From Bacteroidales bacterium UBA2800 (GTDB taxonomy: Bacteria; Bacteroidota; Bacteroidia; Bacteroidales; Paludibacteraceae), in NCBI GenBank assembly GCA_002351925.1, contig DEHM01000024.1:52572-110657 (forward strand): a DNA stretch of 58,086 nt. The letters run 5' to 3'. Below the pieces are notes generated by a model, which saw only the letters and a program-made list of their open reading frames with translations, was not told the DNA's origin and searched no databases. The stretch's first letter is position 1. Every line of letters begins with the position of its first letter. Shown here one piece after another: positions 9,684 through 18,213 of the stretch. Position numbers and translations under genes: made by a program.

Positions 9684-9695
9684 GTTGTAACTTTG
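9665..9695 (+). promoter_or_regulatory. Bacteroidota-type promoter for the carboxyltransferase-ser operon
   Basis: TTG at 9665-9667, a 20-nt spacer starting CGTATGTCA, and TAACTTTG at 9688-9695, flanked by G and C. This matches the -33/-7 consensus of the Bacteroidota primary sigma factor. Transcription should start near 9702, leaving a leader of about 34 nt. Confidence 0.8.
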
Positions 9696-9735
9696 CAGGC
9701 GATTTTAAATTAGTTTTTTAATTTAACAACCCGAT

Positions 9736-11373
9736 ATGAGTAAAAAAGAAGTTCAGTTTTCGCTGGTGTACCGCGATATGTGGCAGAGCAGCGGAAAGTA
9801 TGTCCCCCGCAAGGATCAGTTGGCTCGCGTAGCTCCGGTCATTATTGACATGGGCTGTTTCGACCGTGTGGAAACAAACGGAGGTGCGAGTGAGCAAGTG
9901 AATCTGCTGTACGGTGAGAACCCGAACCACGCCGTTCGTACGTTTTGCAAGCCGTTCAACGAAGCAGGTATCAAGACCCATATGCTCGACCGCGGACTCA
10001 ACGCGCTGCGAATGAACCCTGTGCCGGCAGATGTGCGTAAGTTGATGTACAAAGTGAAACATGCGCAAGGAACAGATATTACCCGTATCTTCTGTGGCTT
10101 GAATGATCCGCGTAACATTATCCCGTCTATCAAATGGGCGAAAGCAGCCGGCATGACCGCGCAGGCGACGATGTGTATCACATACTCGAAGGTACACACG
10201 GCAGAGTATTATATCAACCTTGCCGAACAACTCATCGAGGGCGGTGCACAAGAGATATGTCTAAAGGACATGGCGGGTATTGGTCGTCCGCATATGCTGG
10301 GCGTCATTGTGGCGGCTATCAAAGAGAAACACCCGGATATCATTATCCAATACCACGGACATTGCGGCCCCGGATTCTCTGTGGCTTCGATGCTCGAAGT
10401 AGCAAAGGCTGGCGGCGACGTGCTGGATGTAGCCATGGAACCGCTGAGTTGGGGTAAGGTGCATCCTGATGTCATCACTATTCAGGCAATGCTCCGCGAC
10501 GCTGGCTTCCTCGTAAAAGATATCAATATGAAGGCCTACATGGAGGCACGCTCGCTCACGCAGGAGTTCATTGATGACTTCTTGGGCTACTGGATTGATC
10601 CGAAGAATGCCCTTATGTCCTCGTTGCTCGTTGGTTGCGGTCTGCCGGGCGGTATGATGGGTTCGCTCATGGCCGACCTAAAGGGTATGCACGCGGCTAT
10701 CAATGCCAACCTCAAGAAGAAAGGCGAGAAAGAACTGAGTGAAGACGAACTGCTCGTGCAGCTCTTCGACGAGGTGCAGCGTATTTGGCCGATGCTCGGT
10801 ACGCCGTGTCTTGTGACGCCGTTCAGCCAGTATGTGAAGAACGCTGCGCTGATGAACCTCTTCAGCCGCTCGATGGGCGAGAAAGACTTCACGCGTATGG
10901 ATCCCGCTATGTGGGGTATGATACTCGGTAAGTCAGGAAAACTGCCCGGCGAATTGGCACCGGAGATTATCGAACTGGCCAAAGAGAAAGGCTTCGAGTT
11001 CTATACCGACGACCCGCAAAAACTCTATCCGGACGTGCTGCCGCAGTATATCAAAGAGATGAAGGAACTGGGCTGGGATCGCGGACCGGACGATGAGGAG
11101 TTGTTTGAGTTTGCTATGCACGACAAGCAGTACCGCGAATATAAGAGTGGACTGGCTAAGGAGCAGTTCAACCAAGACCTTGTGGAGCGTATGCGTAAGG
11201 CCGGCAAACCTATTCCGGAGCATCTGCTGCCCAAACAGGAGGCTACGGAAGATGAGAAAGCTGCCATTGCAATGGCGCTGCATCTGGCGCAGAAACCGAC
11301 GGTCGCGCCGGCTGCTACCCTGCCTGTAATTCGAAATACATCATGGAAAAGATTTAACCCCTATACAATATGA
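9736..11373 (+). CDS. Biotin-dependent carboxyltransferase subunit (oxaloacetate decarboxylase alpha / transcarboxylase 5S-like)
   Basis: A 545-residue carboxyltransferase of the HMG-lyase-like family that moves carboxyl groups between biotin and an oxo-acid such as pyruvate/oxaloacetate. Visible active-site features: YRDMWQS (family RDxHQS, with His replaced by Trp), the carbamylated-Lys motif EICLKDMAG and the metal-binding YHGHCGPGF. The C-terminus stops after a Pro/Ala-rich stretch (PTVAPAATLP) with no biotin-carrier domain (no AMKM), so carrier and membrane subunits must be encoded elsewhere. It opens the operon with serC and serA; its TGA overlaps the serC start (ATGA). Exact substrate is uncertain. 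Confidence 0.82.
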   Translation: MSKKEVQFSLVYRDMWQSSGKYVPRKDQLARVAPVIIDMGCFDRVETNGGASEQVNLLYGENPNHAVRTFCKPFNEAGIKTHMLDRGLNALRMNPVPADVRKLMYKVKHAQGTDITRIFCGLNDPRNIIPSIKWAKAAGMTAQATMCITYSKVHTAEYYINLAEQLIEGGAQEICLKDMAGIGRPHMLGVIVAAIKEKHPDIIIQYHGHCGPGFSVASMLEVAKAGGDVLDVAMEPLSWGKVHPDVITIQAMLRDAGFLVKDINMKAYMEARSLTQEFIDDFLGYWIDPKNALMSSLLVGCGLPGGMMGSLMADLKGMHAAINANLKKKGEKELSEDELLVQLFDEVQRIWPMLGTPCLVTPFSQYVKNAALMNLFSRSMGEKDFTRMDPAMWGMILGKSGKLPGELAPEIIELAKEKGFEFYTDDPQKLYPDVLPQYIKEMKELGWDRGPDDEELFEFAMHDKQYREYKSGLAKEQFNQDLVERMRKAGKPIPEHLLPKQEATEDEKAAIAMALHLAQKPTVAPAATLPVIRNTSWKRFNPYTI

Positions 11374-12449
11374 AAAAATACAATTTCAATGCAGGACCGA
11401 GTATCCTGCCGCAAGAAGTGATCAAACAAACCGCAGAGGCTGTTATCGATTTTCAGGGCGAAGGCCTGTCGGTGCTGGAGATTAGTCACCGTGCTAAGTA
11501 TTTCCAGCCGGTAATGGACGAGGCGGAAGCGCTGGTGAAAGAGTTGCTGAATGTGCCGGAAGGATACCGCGTACTGTTCCTCGGCGGAGGTGCCAGCCTG
11601 CAGTTCTGCATGGTGCCGTTTAACCTGTTGGAGAAGAAAGCCGCGTATCTGAATACCGGTGTGTGGAGCAAGAAAGCACTCAAAGAAGCAAAAGGTTTTG
11701 GCGAGGCCGTGGAAGTAGCCGCCAGCACCAATTCCATCCCGACGGACTATGAGATTCCTCAGGATGCCGACTATTTCCATATCACAACCAATAACACCAT
11801 CTTCGGTACGGAGATCAACGATGACAAACTCGCTGAGATCTACAAGAAAAAAGGCAATGTGCCTTTGGTGGCTGATATGAGTTCGGATATACTGAGTCGT
11901 CCGATTGATGTGAGCCAGTACGATATTATCTATGGTGGTGCGCAGAAGAACCTGGCTCCAGCTGGTGTGACCTTCGTAATTATCAAGGAGTCGTGCCTCG
12001 GTAAAGTGAGCCGTTATATTCCGACGATGCTCAATTATCAGACGCATATCGATGGTGGATCGATGTTCAACACACCTCCTGTATTGCCGGTTTATACAGC
12101 GTTGCTGACCCTTCGTTGGTTGAAAGCGCATGGCGGTGTGAAGTGGATCGAGGAACGCAATAAAGCCAAAGCGGATTTGCTCTATAAGTGCCTCGATGAG
12201 TCGAAATTGTTCACCCCGACCATCCTCAACAAAGAGGATCGCAGCCGTATGAACATCTGCTTCGTCTTCAAGCCTGGCTATGAGGAGCTGCAAGACGACT
12301 TCTTCAAGTTTGCTACCGAACGTGGTATGGTAGGTATCAAAGGTCACCGTCTCGTGGGTGGCTTCCGCGCTTCCTGCTACAATGCCATGGACCTCGAAGG
12401 TGTGCAGGCACTGGTAGATTGTATTAAAGAATACGAGAAATTGCATTAA
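11370..12449 (+). CDS. serC: Phosphoserine aminotransferase
   Basis: Converts 3-phosphohydroxypyruvate and glutamate to phosphoserine, the second step of serine synthesis, and also acts in pyridoxal phosphate synthesis in some bacteria. The 359-residue protein begins with the family signature NFNAGPSILP, carries LGGGASLQF in the cofactor-binding region and the PLP lysine in YGGAQKNLAPAGV. Start overlaps the carboxyltransferase stop by 4 nt. It is followed by serA, the preceding step of the same pathway. Confidence 0.96.
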   Translation: MKKYNFNAGPSILPQEVIKQTAEAVIDFQGEGLSVLEISHRAKYFQPVMDEAEALVKELLNVPEGYRVLFLGGGASLQFCMVPFNLLEKKAAYLNTGVWSKKALKEAKGFGEAVEVAASTNSIPTDYEIPQDADYFHITTNNTIFGTEINDDKLAEIYKKKGNVPLVADMSSDILSRPIDVSQYDIIYGGAQKNLAPAGVTFVIIKESCLGKVSRYIPTMLNYQTHIDGGSMFNTPPVLPVYTALLTLRWLKAHGGVKWIEERNKAKADLLYKCLDESKLFTPTILNKEDRSRMNICFVFKPGYEELQDDFFKFATERGMVGIKGHRLVGGFRASCYNAMDLEGVQALVDCIKEYEKLH

Positions 12450-12451
12450 TT

Positions 12452-12469
12452 GGGATACGCCAGTATTCC
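12452..12469 (+). other. Hairpin in the serC-serA gap
   Basis: GGGATAC/GTATTCC, a 7-bp stem with one G-U pair and a GCCA loop, in the only real gap (39 nt) of this operon. There is no T-tract, so it is not an obvious terminator; it could be an RNA-processing or stability element. Confidence 0.4.
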
Positions 12470-12488
12470 GAATAAATTCAGTATTATT

Positions 12489-13409
12489 ATGAAAGTACTT
12501 GTTGCAACTGAAAAACCCTTTGCGAAAGTGGCTGTGGATGGCATTCGTGAAGTGGTGGAGGGTGCTGGCTATGAACTGGCGCTCTTGGAGAAATATACCG
12601 ACAAAGCCCAACTCTTGGAGGCTGTAGCAGATGCAGAAGCATTGATCATCCGTTCGGATATTGTCGATGCAGCAGTGTTGGATGCTGCCCCAAAACTAAA
12701 AATCGTAGTTCGTGCCGGCGCAGGATACGATAATATCGACCTTGAGGCGGCTACTGCTCACAAAGTGGTAGCGATGAACACACCTGGTCAGAACAGTAAC
12801 GCTGTTGCCGAATTGGCACTTGGTTTGATGGTCTTCGCCGTACGTAACTTGTATAATGGTACGTCCGGCACGGAGCTCAAAGGCAAGAAACTCGGTATTC
12901 ATGCTTTTGGTAATGTAGGCCGCAATGTAGCCCGCATCGCACAGGGCTTCGGCATGGAGGTATATGCCTACGATGCCTATTGTCCGGATGAGGCGATGGT
13001 AGCAGCTAACGTGAAGCCGGTGCACAGCGCAGAAGAGTTGTACAAGACCTGCGACGTAGTGAGCCTGCATATCCCGGCAACAGCAGAAACCAAGAACAGC
13101 ATTAATCATGATCTCGTAAACCTCATGCCGAAGGGCGGTATTCTTGTGAACACAGCCCGCAAAGAGGTGATTGATGAGGAAGGTCTCATCGCCTTGATGC
13201 AGGAACGTAACGACCTGAAGTATATGACGGACATTATGCCTGTGGCAGATGCGAAGTTCCGTACGCTCTTTGAGGGACGATACTTCGCAACACCGAAGAA
13301 AATGGGTGCACAAACAGCCGAGGCAAATATCAATGCCGGTATTGCCGCTGCCAAACAGATTGTAGACTTTATTCAGAACGGAAACACACGTTTTCAGGTA
13401 AATAAGTGA
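12489..13409 (+). CDS. serA: D-3-phosphoglycerate dehydrogenase, short type III (lysine form)
   Basis: First enzyme of serine synthesis, oxidising 3-phosphoglycerate with NAD. At 306 residues it lacks the C-terminal ACT/regulatory domains of the E. coli enzyme. The NAD-binding part (KLGIHAFGNVGRNVARIAQG) and the active-site Arg in NTARKEVIDEEGL are present. Where the family normally has TPHIG with the catalytic His, this protein has ATPKKMGAQTAEA: Lys replaces His, as in the type IIIK enzymes of Bacteroides and Entamoeba. I chose ATG 12489, which gives MKVLVATEKPFAKVAV; the in-frame TTG at 12450 would read through the hairpin. Confidence 0.94.
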   Translation: MKVLVATEKPFAKVAVDGIREVVEGAGYELALLEKYTDKAQLLEAVADAEALIIRSDIVDAAVLDAAPKLKIVVRAGAGYDNIDLEAATAHKVVAMNTPGQNSNAVAELALGLMVFAVRNLYNGTSGTELKGKKLGIHAFGNVGRNVARIAQGFGMEVYAYDAYCPDEAMVAANVKPVHSAEELYKTCDVVSLHIPATAETKNSINHDLVNLMPKGGILVNTARKEVIDEEGLIALMQERNDLKYMTDIMPVADAKFRTLFEGRYFATPKKMGAQTAEANINAGIAAAKQIVDFIQNGNTRFQVNK

Positions 13410-14656
13410 GAAAACTATTAGTTGGTCTATTAACGCTTGTCGTTGCAGGATCCTACGCATCGGATGTCGTGTGCGTAGGTACTGCTACGCAGGTGGTTAA
13501 AGGAAGCGATACGACGTTTATCTTTCGCGATGAGATTCACTTGCGCTCTACGATCGGTGCAGTGGATTGGTATCGTGCAGATGGTTCGTTGTATGCTTCC
13601 GGAGTGGAGGAGATATTCCCTGAAGATGGATATTATCGGGTAGGGAATAGTCGTTTCTGTGCGCAGTTGTACAAAGCACTCACCGACCTGGCGTTCACGA
13701 TTAATCCGAATTGTGACGGGACTGTGCTGCATGTTACCGGAGACTTGTCCGGCGAACATACCTATCTGTTGAGTTATAATGCGCTGGCTTGGAATACGGA
13801 GATGTGGGCTGATTCAGCAGCGCAGCAGAGCGGGAAACTGAATCCTACTATATACATGCCTCCGCTCTATGGACCTACGACGCTTACGCTTTATTACGAT
13901 ACTGAGGTGCGCAGCCAATTAGGATTGGATTCTGCCTATGTAGAAGCCAGTCTCAGCGCTGATGATGTGAAGGCGGTAAAGATGGAGCTGACATCGTTGG
14001 CTACGACACGTGGCACGGAGGGGGAAAAATCCAATGAACGCAATCGACCGACAAGTCAGACACTAATTACCAGTAGCGAATATAGTGCCCCCTTGGAGGT
14101 GGCTTTCTATAGCAATCCTACGCCGGCTGTGCTGTTTTATACATGGCGTATCTATCATGCTAATGAGCTGATTGTATCGCGTTTTGATCGGGATATACGC
14201 TATACTTTCTCCGAACCTGGTGCATACCGCGTGGTGTGCGCAGTCAACAATGCGCAGTGTTCCTCCGACTCGTCTGAAGTGCGTGTGAATATTTCCGAGT
14301 CGTATCTGGCTGTGCCGAACGTGTTCACACCGGACGGCAATAATCAGAATGATGAGTTCCGTGTCTCCTACCGATCGTTGCGCGAGTTTCATATTTGGGT
14401 GTACAATCGTTGGGGCAAACTGGTGTATGAGTCAACTGACCCGGCCAAAGGCTGGGATGGTACTATCAATGGCCGCCAAGCTGCGGAAGGAGCATATTTC
14501 TACGTGATACGCGCTTTGGGTACGGATGCGGCCAAGGATGCCGGTTATATCAGTCTAAAGGCTTCGTATAAGCGCAAGAAAGCCGCGGGAGACGAATCGG
14601 TAATTGGTGTGTACCAGCTTTCCGGGGATATCAATCTATTAAGAAAAAAACAATAA
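13406..14656 (+). CDS. Secreted protein with gliding-type (T9SS type B-like) C-terminal domain
   Basis: A 416-residue protein beginning with GTG and a signal peptide (RKLLVGLLTLVVAGSYAS). The middle contains PKD/Ig-like beta regions (around residues 225-300, ending VRVNISESYLAVPNVFTPDG). The segment VPNVFTPDGNNQNDEFRV ... YNRWGKLVYES ... GWDGTINGRQAAEGAYFYVI matches the gliding motility-associated C-terminal domain used for type IX secretion. Unusually, about 45 residues follow this domain, whereas it normally ends the protein. GTG overlaps the serA stop by 4 nt, an unexpected partner for serine genes. Confidence 0.82.
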   Translation: MRKLLVGLLTLVVAGSYASDVVCVGTATQVVKGSDTTFIFRDEIHLRSTIGAVDWYRADGSLYASGVEEIFPEDGYYRVGNSRFCAQLYKALTDLAFTINPNCDGTVLHVTGDLSGEHTYLLSYNALAWNTEMWADSAAQQSGKLNPTIYMPPLYGPTTLTLYYDTEVRSQLGLDSAYVEASLSADDVKAVKMELTSLATTRGTEGEKSNERNRPTSQTLITSSEYSAPLEVAFYSNPTPAVLFYTWRIYHANELIVSRFDRDIRYTFSEPGAYRVVCAVNNAQCSSDSSEVRVNISESYLAVPNVFTPDGNNQNDEFRVSYRSLREFHIWVYNRWGKLVYESTDPAKGWDGTINGRQAAEGAYFYVIRALGTDAAKDAGYISLKASYKRKKAAGDESVIGVYQLSGDINLLRKKQ

Positions 14657-16803
14657 TGAAAAAATTACTTTTTACTATGGCATTAGCCACTACCGTGTTA
14701 GCCGTATCGGCTGCTTCCAATCCGTTCTTCAACTACAAGAACTGGAAGACGCCGCATGGCACTTATCCTTTTAACGAGATACTTGCCGAGCATTATATGC
14801 CGGCTTTTGAGGAGGCTATGAAGCAAGGCCTGAAGGAGATTGACGACATCGTCAACAATCCTGCTGCGCCAACGTATGCGAATACCATTGAGGCATACGA
14901 GAAATCGGGCGAGATGCTTTCTGTTGTTGCCGGTTGTTTCTATAACCTCACCAACTCTGAGACTAACGACACCTTGCAGCAAATCGAGATGGAACTCAGT
15001 CCGAAACTCTCAGAGTATTCATCTACTATTCGCCTAAACGAAGGTCTCTTCCTGCGTATCAAAGCGGTGTATGACCAGCGTGCTAAACTCAAACTGAACA
15101 AGGCACAACAGAAACTGCTGGAAGATATATACGAGAGTTTTGCTAATAACGGCGCCAATCTCTCGCCGGAAGACAAGCAGGTGTATCGCGAACTGACTGC
15201 TAAACTGAGTCAATTGACACTGCAATATGGCCAGAATGTACTTAAGGCTACCAATGCATGGACGATGCTTATTACAGATGAGGCGCTTTTGGCAGGTCTG
15301 AATGACGACACGAAGTCCGTTTTGCGTACCAATGCAGAGAAGAAAGGACTTGATGGTTGGTTGCTTAACCTCAAGCCGACGACGACCATTCCTGTGATGC
15401 AGGACCTTGACAATCGTGATATCCGCCGTGAGCTCTACATGGCCAATGCGTCTAAGTGTGTAGGCGGCGAGTTTGACAACACCGGTATCATTGTGGAGAT
15501 TGTCAATACACGTCTGGCATTGGCTAAACTGTTCGGTAAGAAGACCTATGCGGAGAAATCGCTCTACAAGACTATGGCAGAGACGCCGGAAAATGTGTAT
15601 AAACTGCTCGATCAGTTGCGCGACGCCTATATGCCTGCTGCTTTGGCAGAGGTGCAGGAGGTAGAGGATTATGCTAAAGCGCATGGCTTCTATGCCGCTC
15701 ATATACAACCGTGGGACTTCAGCTATTACAGCAAAAAACTCAAGAAAGAGAAGTTTGCTATTTCCGACGATGATTTGCGTCCTTATTTCGAATTAGAGAG
15801 CGTGAAGAAAGGTGTCTTTGGGCTCGCAGAGAAATTGTATGGCCTCAAATTCAAAGAGAATAAGAACATCCAAGTCTATCACCCCGAAGTGACAGCTTAC
15901 GAGGTATTTGATGAGAAAGGAAAGTACCTCGCCGTTTATTATGCGGATTTCCATCCGCGGGATGGTAAGCGTGGCGGCGCTTGGATGAATGATTTCCAGC
16001 CGCAGTATATGATGGGCAAGAAGGACCATCGTCCGCATATAGTGAATGTAATGAACTTTACTCGTCCGACAGCAGAGAAGCCGGCACTCTTTACCTATGA
16101 CGAAGTTCGTACGTTCCTCCACGAGTTTGGGCACGCGTTACATGGCATGTTGACTCGCTGTCAGTATGCGGCGCAGAGCGGCACCAATGTACCTCGTGAT
16201 TTTGTGGAGTTACCCAGCCAGTTTAACGAGAACTTCATCGACGAGAAAGAGTTCCTCGATACCTTTGCTAAGCATTATGAGACGGGTGCCAGTCTGCCGC
16301 AGGAACTGCTTGACAAGATGCACGCCAGCCAGACCTTTATGGCTGCATATGCTTGCGCACGTCAACTCAGCTTCGGTTACCTCGACATGGCTTGGCATTC
16401 TTTAGAGCAACCGTTCGAGGTGAATGAGACCATCGGCACCGTAGAGTCCGTCACTCGTTTCAGCGACAAGGCAATGGAGCAAGTAAAAGTCCTGCCTACC
16501 GTACCCGGCACGCAGATGTGTTGCGCGTTCACCCACATTTTCTCCGGTGGTTACGCCGCGGGCTACTATAGCTACAAGTGGTCGGAACTGCTTGACGCAG
16601 ATGCTTTCTCTGTATTCAAAGAGGCACAAAAGAAAAGCGGCACTATCTTCGATAAGAAGGCCGCTAAGCGTTTCCGCGAGAACATTCTGGAAAAGGGTGG
16701 TACCGAGCGTGCGATGGATTTGTACTTCCGTTTCCGTGGCGGAGAGCCCACGATTAATGCATTGCTCGAACGCGACGGAATAAAGGTAAAGGAGATCAAG
16801 TAA
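14656..16803 (+). CDS. M3 family peptidyl-dipeptidase (Dcp-like), exported
   Basis: A 715-residue zinc metallopeptidase of family M3 with the motif FLHEFGHALHGM (Zn-binding His residues and catalytic Glu) around residue 490. Dcp-type enzymes release C-terminal dipeptides. It carries a signal peptide (KKLLFTMALATTVLAVSA), placing it in the periplasm; length and the NPFFNYKNWKTPHGTYPF start fit Bacteroidota Dcp. The start overlaps the preceding stop by 1 nt. It is the last gene of the operon and ends 2 nt before the convergent rsmG stop. Confidence 0.93.
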   Translation: MKKLLFTMALATTVLAVSAASNPFFNYKNWKTPHGTYPFNEILAEHYMPAFEEAMKQGLKEIDDIVNNPAAPTYANTIEAYEKSGEMLSVVAGCFYNLTNSETNDTLQQIEMELSPKLSEYSSTIRLNEGLFLRIKAVYDQRAKLKLNKAQQKLLEDIYESFANNGANLSPEDKQVYRELTAKLSQLTLQYGQNVLKATNAWTMLITDEALLAGLNDDTKSVLRTNAEKKGLDGWLLNLKPTTTIPVMQDLDNRDIRRELYMANASKCVGGEFDNTGIIVEIVNTRLALAKLFGKKTYAEKSLYKTMAETPENVYKLLDQLRDAYMPAALAEVQEVEDYAKAHGFYAAHIQPWDFSYYSKKLKKEKFAISDDDLRPYFELESVKKGVFGLAEKLYGLKFKENKNIQVYHPEVTAYEVFDEKGKYLAVYYADFHPRDGKRGGAWMNDFQPQYMMGKKDHRPHIVNVMNFTRPTAEKPALFTYDEVRTFLHEFGHALHGMLTRCQYAAQSGTNVPRDFVELPSQFNENFIDEKEFLDTFAKHYETGASLPQELLDKMHASQTFMAAYACARQLSFGYLDMAWHSLEQPFEVNETIGTVESVTRFSDKAMEQVKVLPTVPGTQMCCAFTHIFSGGYAAGYYSYKWSELLDADAFSVFKEAQKKSGTIFDKKAAKRFRENILEKGGTERAMDLYFRFRGGEPTINALLERDGIKVKEIK

Positions 16804-16805
16804 GA

Positions 16806-17420
16806 TTACAAGGGCAAGTATATCACTTGTTTGGTTTTAAACCACTCGCCTTTGAACCATTGACTGCAGGGGGTAACCTCTGCAGTTTTTATGTATGGAG
16901 CTATCTCGTCCTTCAGGTCTCCGCCTTTGAGTACGACCAATCCGTTCGGCACGGCATTGCGGTGCTTGTTGGAGATGTTCTTCTGCACGAGTTTTACCAA
17001 GTCGGGTAGGGGCATCACAGCGCGAGAAACGATAAAATCGAACTTCTGCTTCTCTTCCTCCACGCGCTCTTGCTTGCATACTACGTTGGTCAGCCCTAAT
17101 GCTTTGGCTACTTCTGTTGCCACCTTGATCTTCTTGCCGATCGAGTCGATGAGCAGGAACTGACACTCCGGAAACAGAATCGCCAACGGGATACCCGGGA
17201 AACCGCCACCTGTACCGACATCCATAATGGTTGTACCCGGTTGGAAAGGCAGCAGTTTGGCAATCGCCAGAGAGTGCAACACATGATGCTCGTACAGATT
17301 GTCGATGTCCTTACGCGAGATGACGTTGATCTTGCTGTTCCAATCGCGATAAAGTGCGTCAAGCTGAGCAAACTGCTCAGCCTGACGTTCCGATAACTTA
17401 AAATATTCAGAAATGATCAT
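16806..17420 (-). CDS. rsmG: 16S rRNA (guanine527-N7)-methyltransferase
   Basis: Methylates G527 of 16S rRNA in the 530 loop using SAM. The 204-residue protein shows the typical start DWNSKINVISRKDIDNLYEHHVLHS, the SAM-binding loop DVGTGGGFPGIPLAI and FIVSRAVMPL. It is translationally coupled to yebC: its ATG overlaps the yebC stop by one base. Its 3' portion contains, on the opposite strand, a strong intrinsic terminator for the converging M3 peptidase gene. Confidence 0.96.
   Translation of the reverse strand: MIISEYFKLSERQAEQFAQLDALYRDWNSKINVISRKDIDNLYEHHVLHSLAIAKLLPFQPGTTIMDVGTGGGFPGIPLAILFPECQFLLIDSIGKKIKVATEVAKALGLTNVVCKQERVEEEKQKFDFIVSRAVMPLPDLVKLVQKNISNKHRNAVPNGLVVLKGGDLKDEIAPYIKTAEVTPCSQWFKGEWFKTKQVIYLPL
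16863..16890 (+). terminator. Plus-strand terminator embedded in rsmG coding sequence
   Basis: ACTGCAG/CTGCAGT extended by two G-C pairs and one G-U pair to a 10-bp stem with a GTAA (GNRA) loop, followed by TTTTT at 16886-16890. Oriented to stop transcripts from the M3 peptidase operon, about 60 nt past its stop codon. On the minus strand it has no T-tract, so it should not block rsmG. Confidence 0.75.
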
Positions 17421-18139
17421 TATTCCGCCATGTTGGTGAATACGTTCTGAACGTCCTCGTCCTCTTCGATCTTATCGATGAGTTTCTGTACAGACTCGCG
17501 TTGCTCGTCCGTCAGTTCTTTGGTGTCATTCGGGATACGAACAAACTCCATCGATTGGATCTCAAAGCCGTTGTCCTCGAGGTATTTCTGCATGTTGACA
17601 GCCTCGTTGAAATCAGAGTAGATGACGATGGTGTTCTCCTCTTCGTCCACGCCGAGTTCCTCAACACCGAAATCAATCAACTCCAGCTCCAGTTCATCCA
17701 GATCGATGCCGTCCTTCATCGTAACGGTAAAGCAAGCTTTACGATCGAATAGGAACTGCAACGAACCCTGTGTGCCGAGCGTGCCACCGAACTTGGTGAA
17801 GTAGGAGCGAATGTTTGCTACCGTGCGCATGTGGTTGTCGGTGGCCGTCTCCACGAAGATCGCGATGCCGTGAGGTCCGTATCCTTCGTAGTTGATCTCC
17901 TTGTAACCCTCTGCCGACTTATCGGTCGCTTTCTTGATAGCGCGATCAATATTGTCCTTAGGCATGTTCTCGCGCTTACACTGCTGAATCAGGGTTCGCA
18001 GACGCGGGTTAGAGTCGGGATCCGGTCCGCCCTCACGGGCTGCAATCGTGATTTCCTTGCCAAGTTTGGTAAATGTGCGGGACATATGTCCCCATCTTTT
18101 CAGTTTTGTTGCTTTACGATATTCAAAAGCTCTTCCCAT
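17420..18139 (-). CDS. yebC: YebC/PmpR (TACO1-like) family protein
   Basis: A 239-residue YebC-family protein, annotated historically as a DNA-binding regulator and more recently as a translation factor. Recognised by the start MGRAFEYRKATKLKRWGHMSRTFTKLG, then NPRLR, KRENMPKDNIDRAIKKA and the YEGYGPHGIAIFVE segment. Length is standard. No TAnnTTTG promoter is visible directly upstream; an inverted repeat (18180-18205) separates it from the upstream OmpA gene. Confidence 0.94.
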   Translation of the reverse strand: MGRAFEYRKATKLKRWGHMSRTFTKLGKEITIAAREGGPDPDSNPRLRTLIQQCKRENMPKDNIDRAIKKATDKSAEGYKEINYEGYGPHGIAIFVETATDNHMRTVANIRSYFTKFGGTLGTQGSLQFLFDRKACFTVTMKDGIDLDELELELIDFGVEELGVDEEENTIVIYSDFNEAVNMQKYLEDNGFEIQSMEFVRIPNDTKELTDEQRESVQKLIDKIEEDEDVQNVFTNMAE

Positions 18140-18179
18140 AAAATGTGAAATTTTTTTTAGTTAGTAATTTGCTTGGTTA

Positions 18180-18205
18180 GATGGCGGCCGATCAAAGCCG
18201 CCATC
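18180..18205 (-). other. Strong inverted repeat between the OmpA gene and yebC
   Basis: Perfect 9-bp stem GATGGCGGC/GCCGCCATC with an 8-nt loop, 8 nt after the OmpA/TSP3 stop codon. Position suggests a terminator or mRNA 3'-end stabiliser for that gene, but no T-tract follows on the minus strand, so termination here is doubtful. Confidence 0.5.
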
Positions 18206-18213
18206 CATAGTGC

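Noticed and set aside
12450..12488. Riboswitch or T-box before serA
   Set aside because: Only 39 nt with a single short hairpin; too small for a known serine- or amino-acid-sensing RNA.
18180..18205. Intrinsic terminator of the OmpA/TSP3 gene
   Set aside because: The stem is strong, but what follows on the minus strand is A-rich instead of T-rich, so it was listed only as an inverted repeat.
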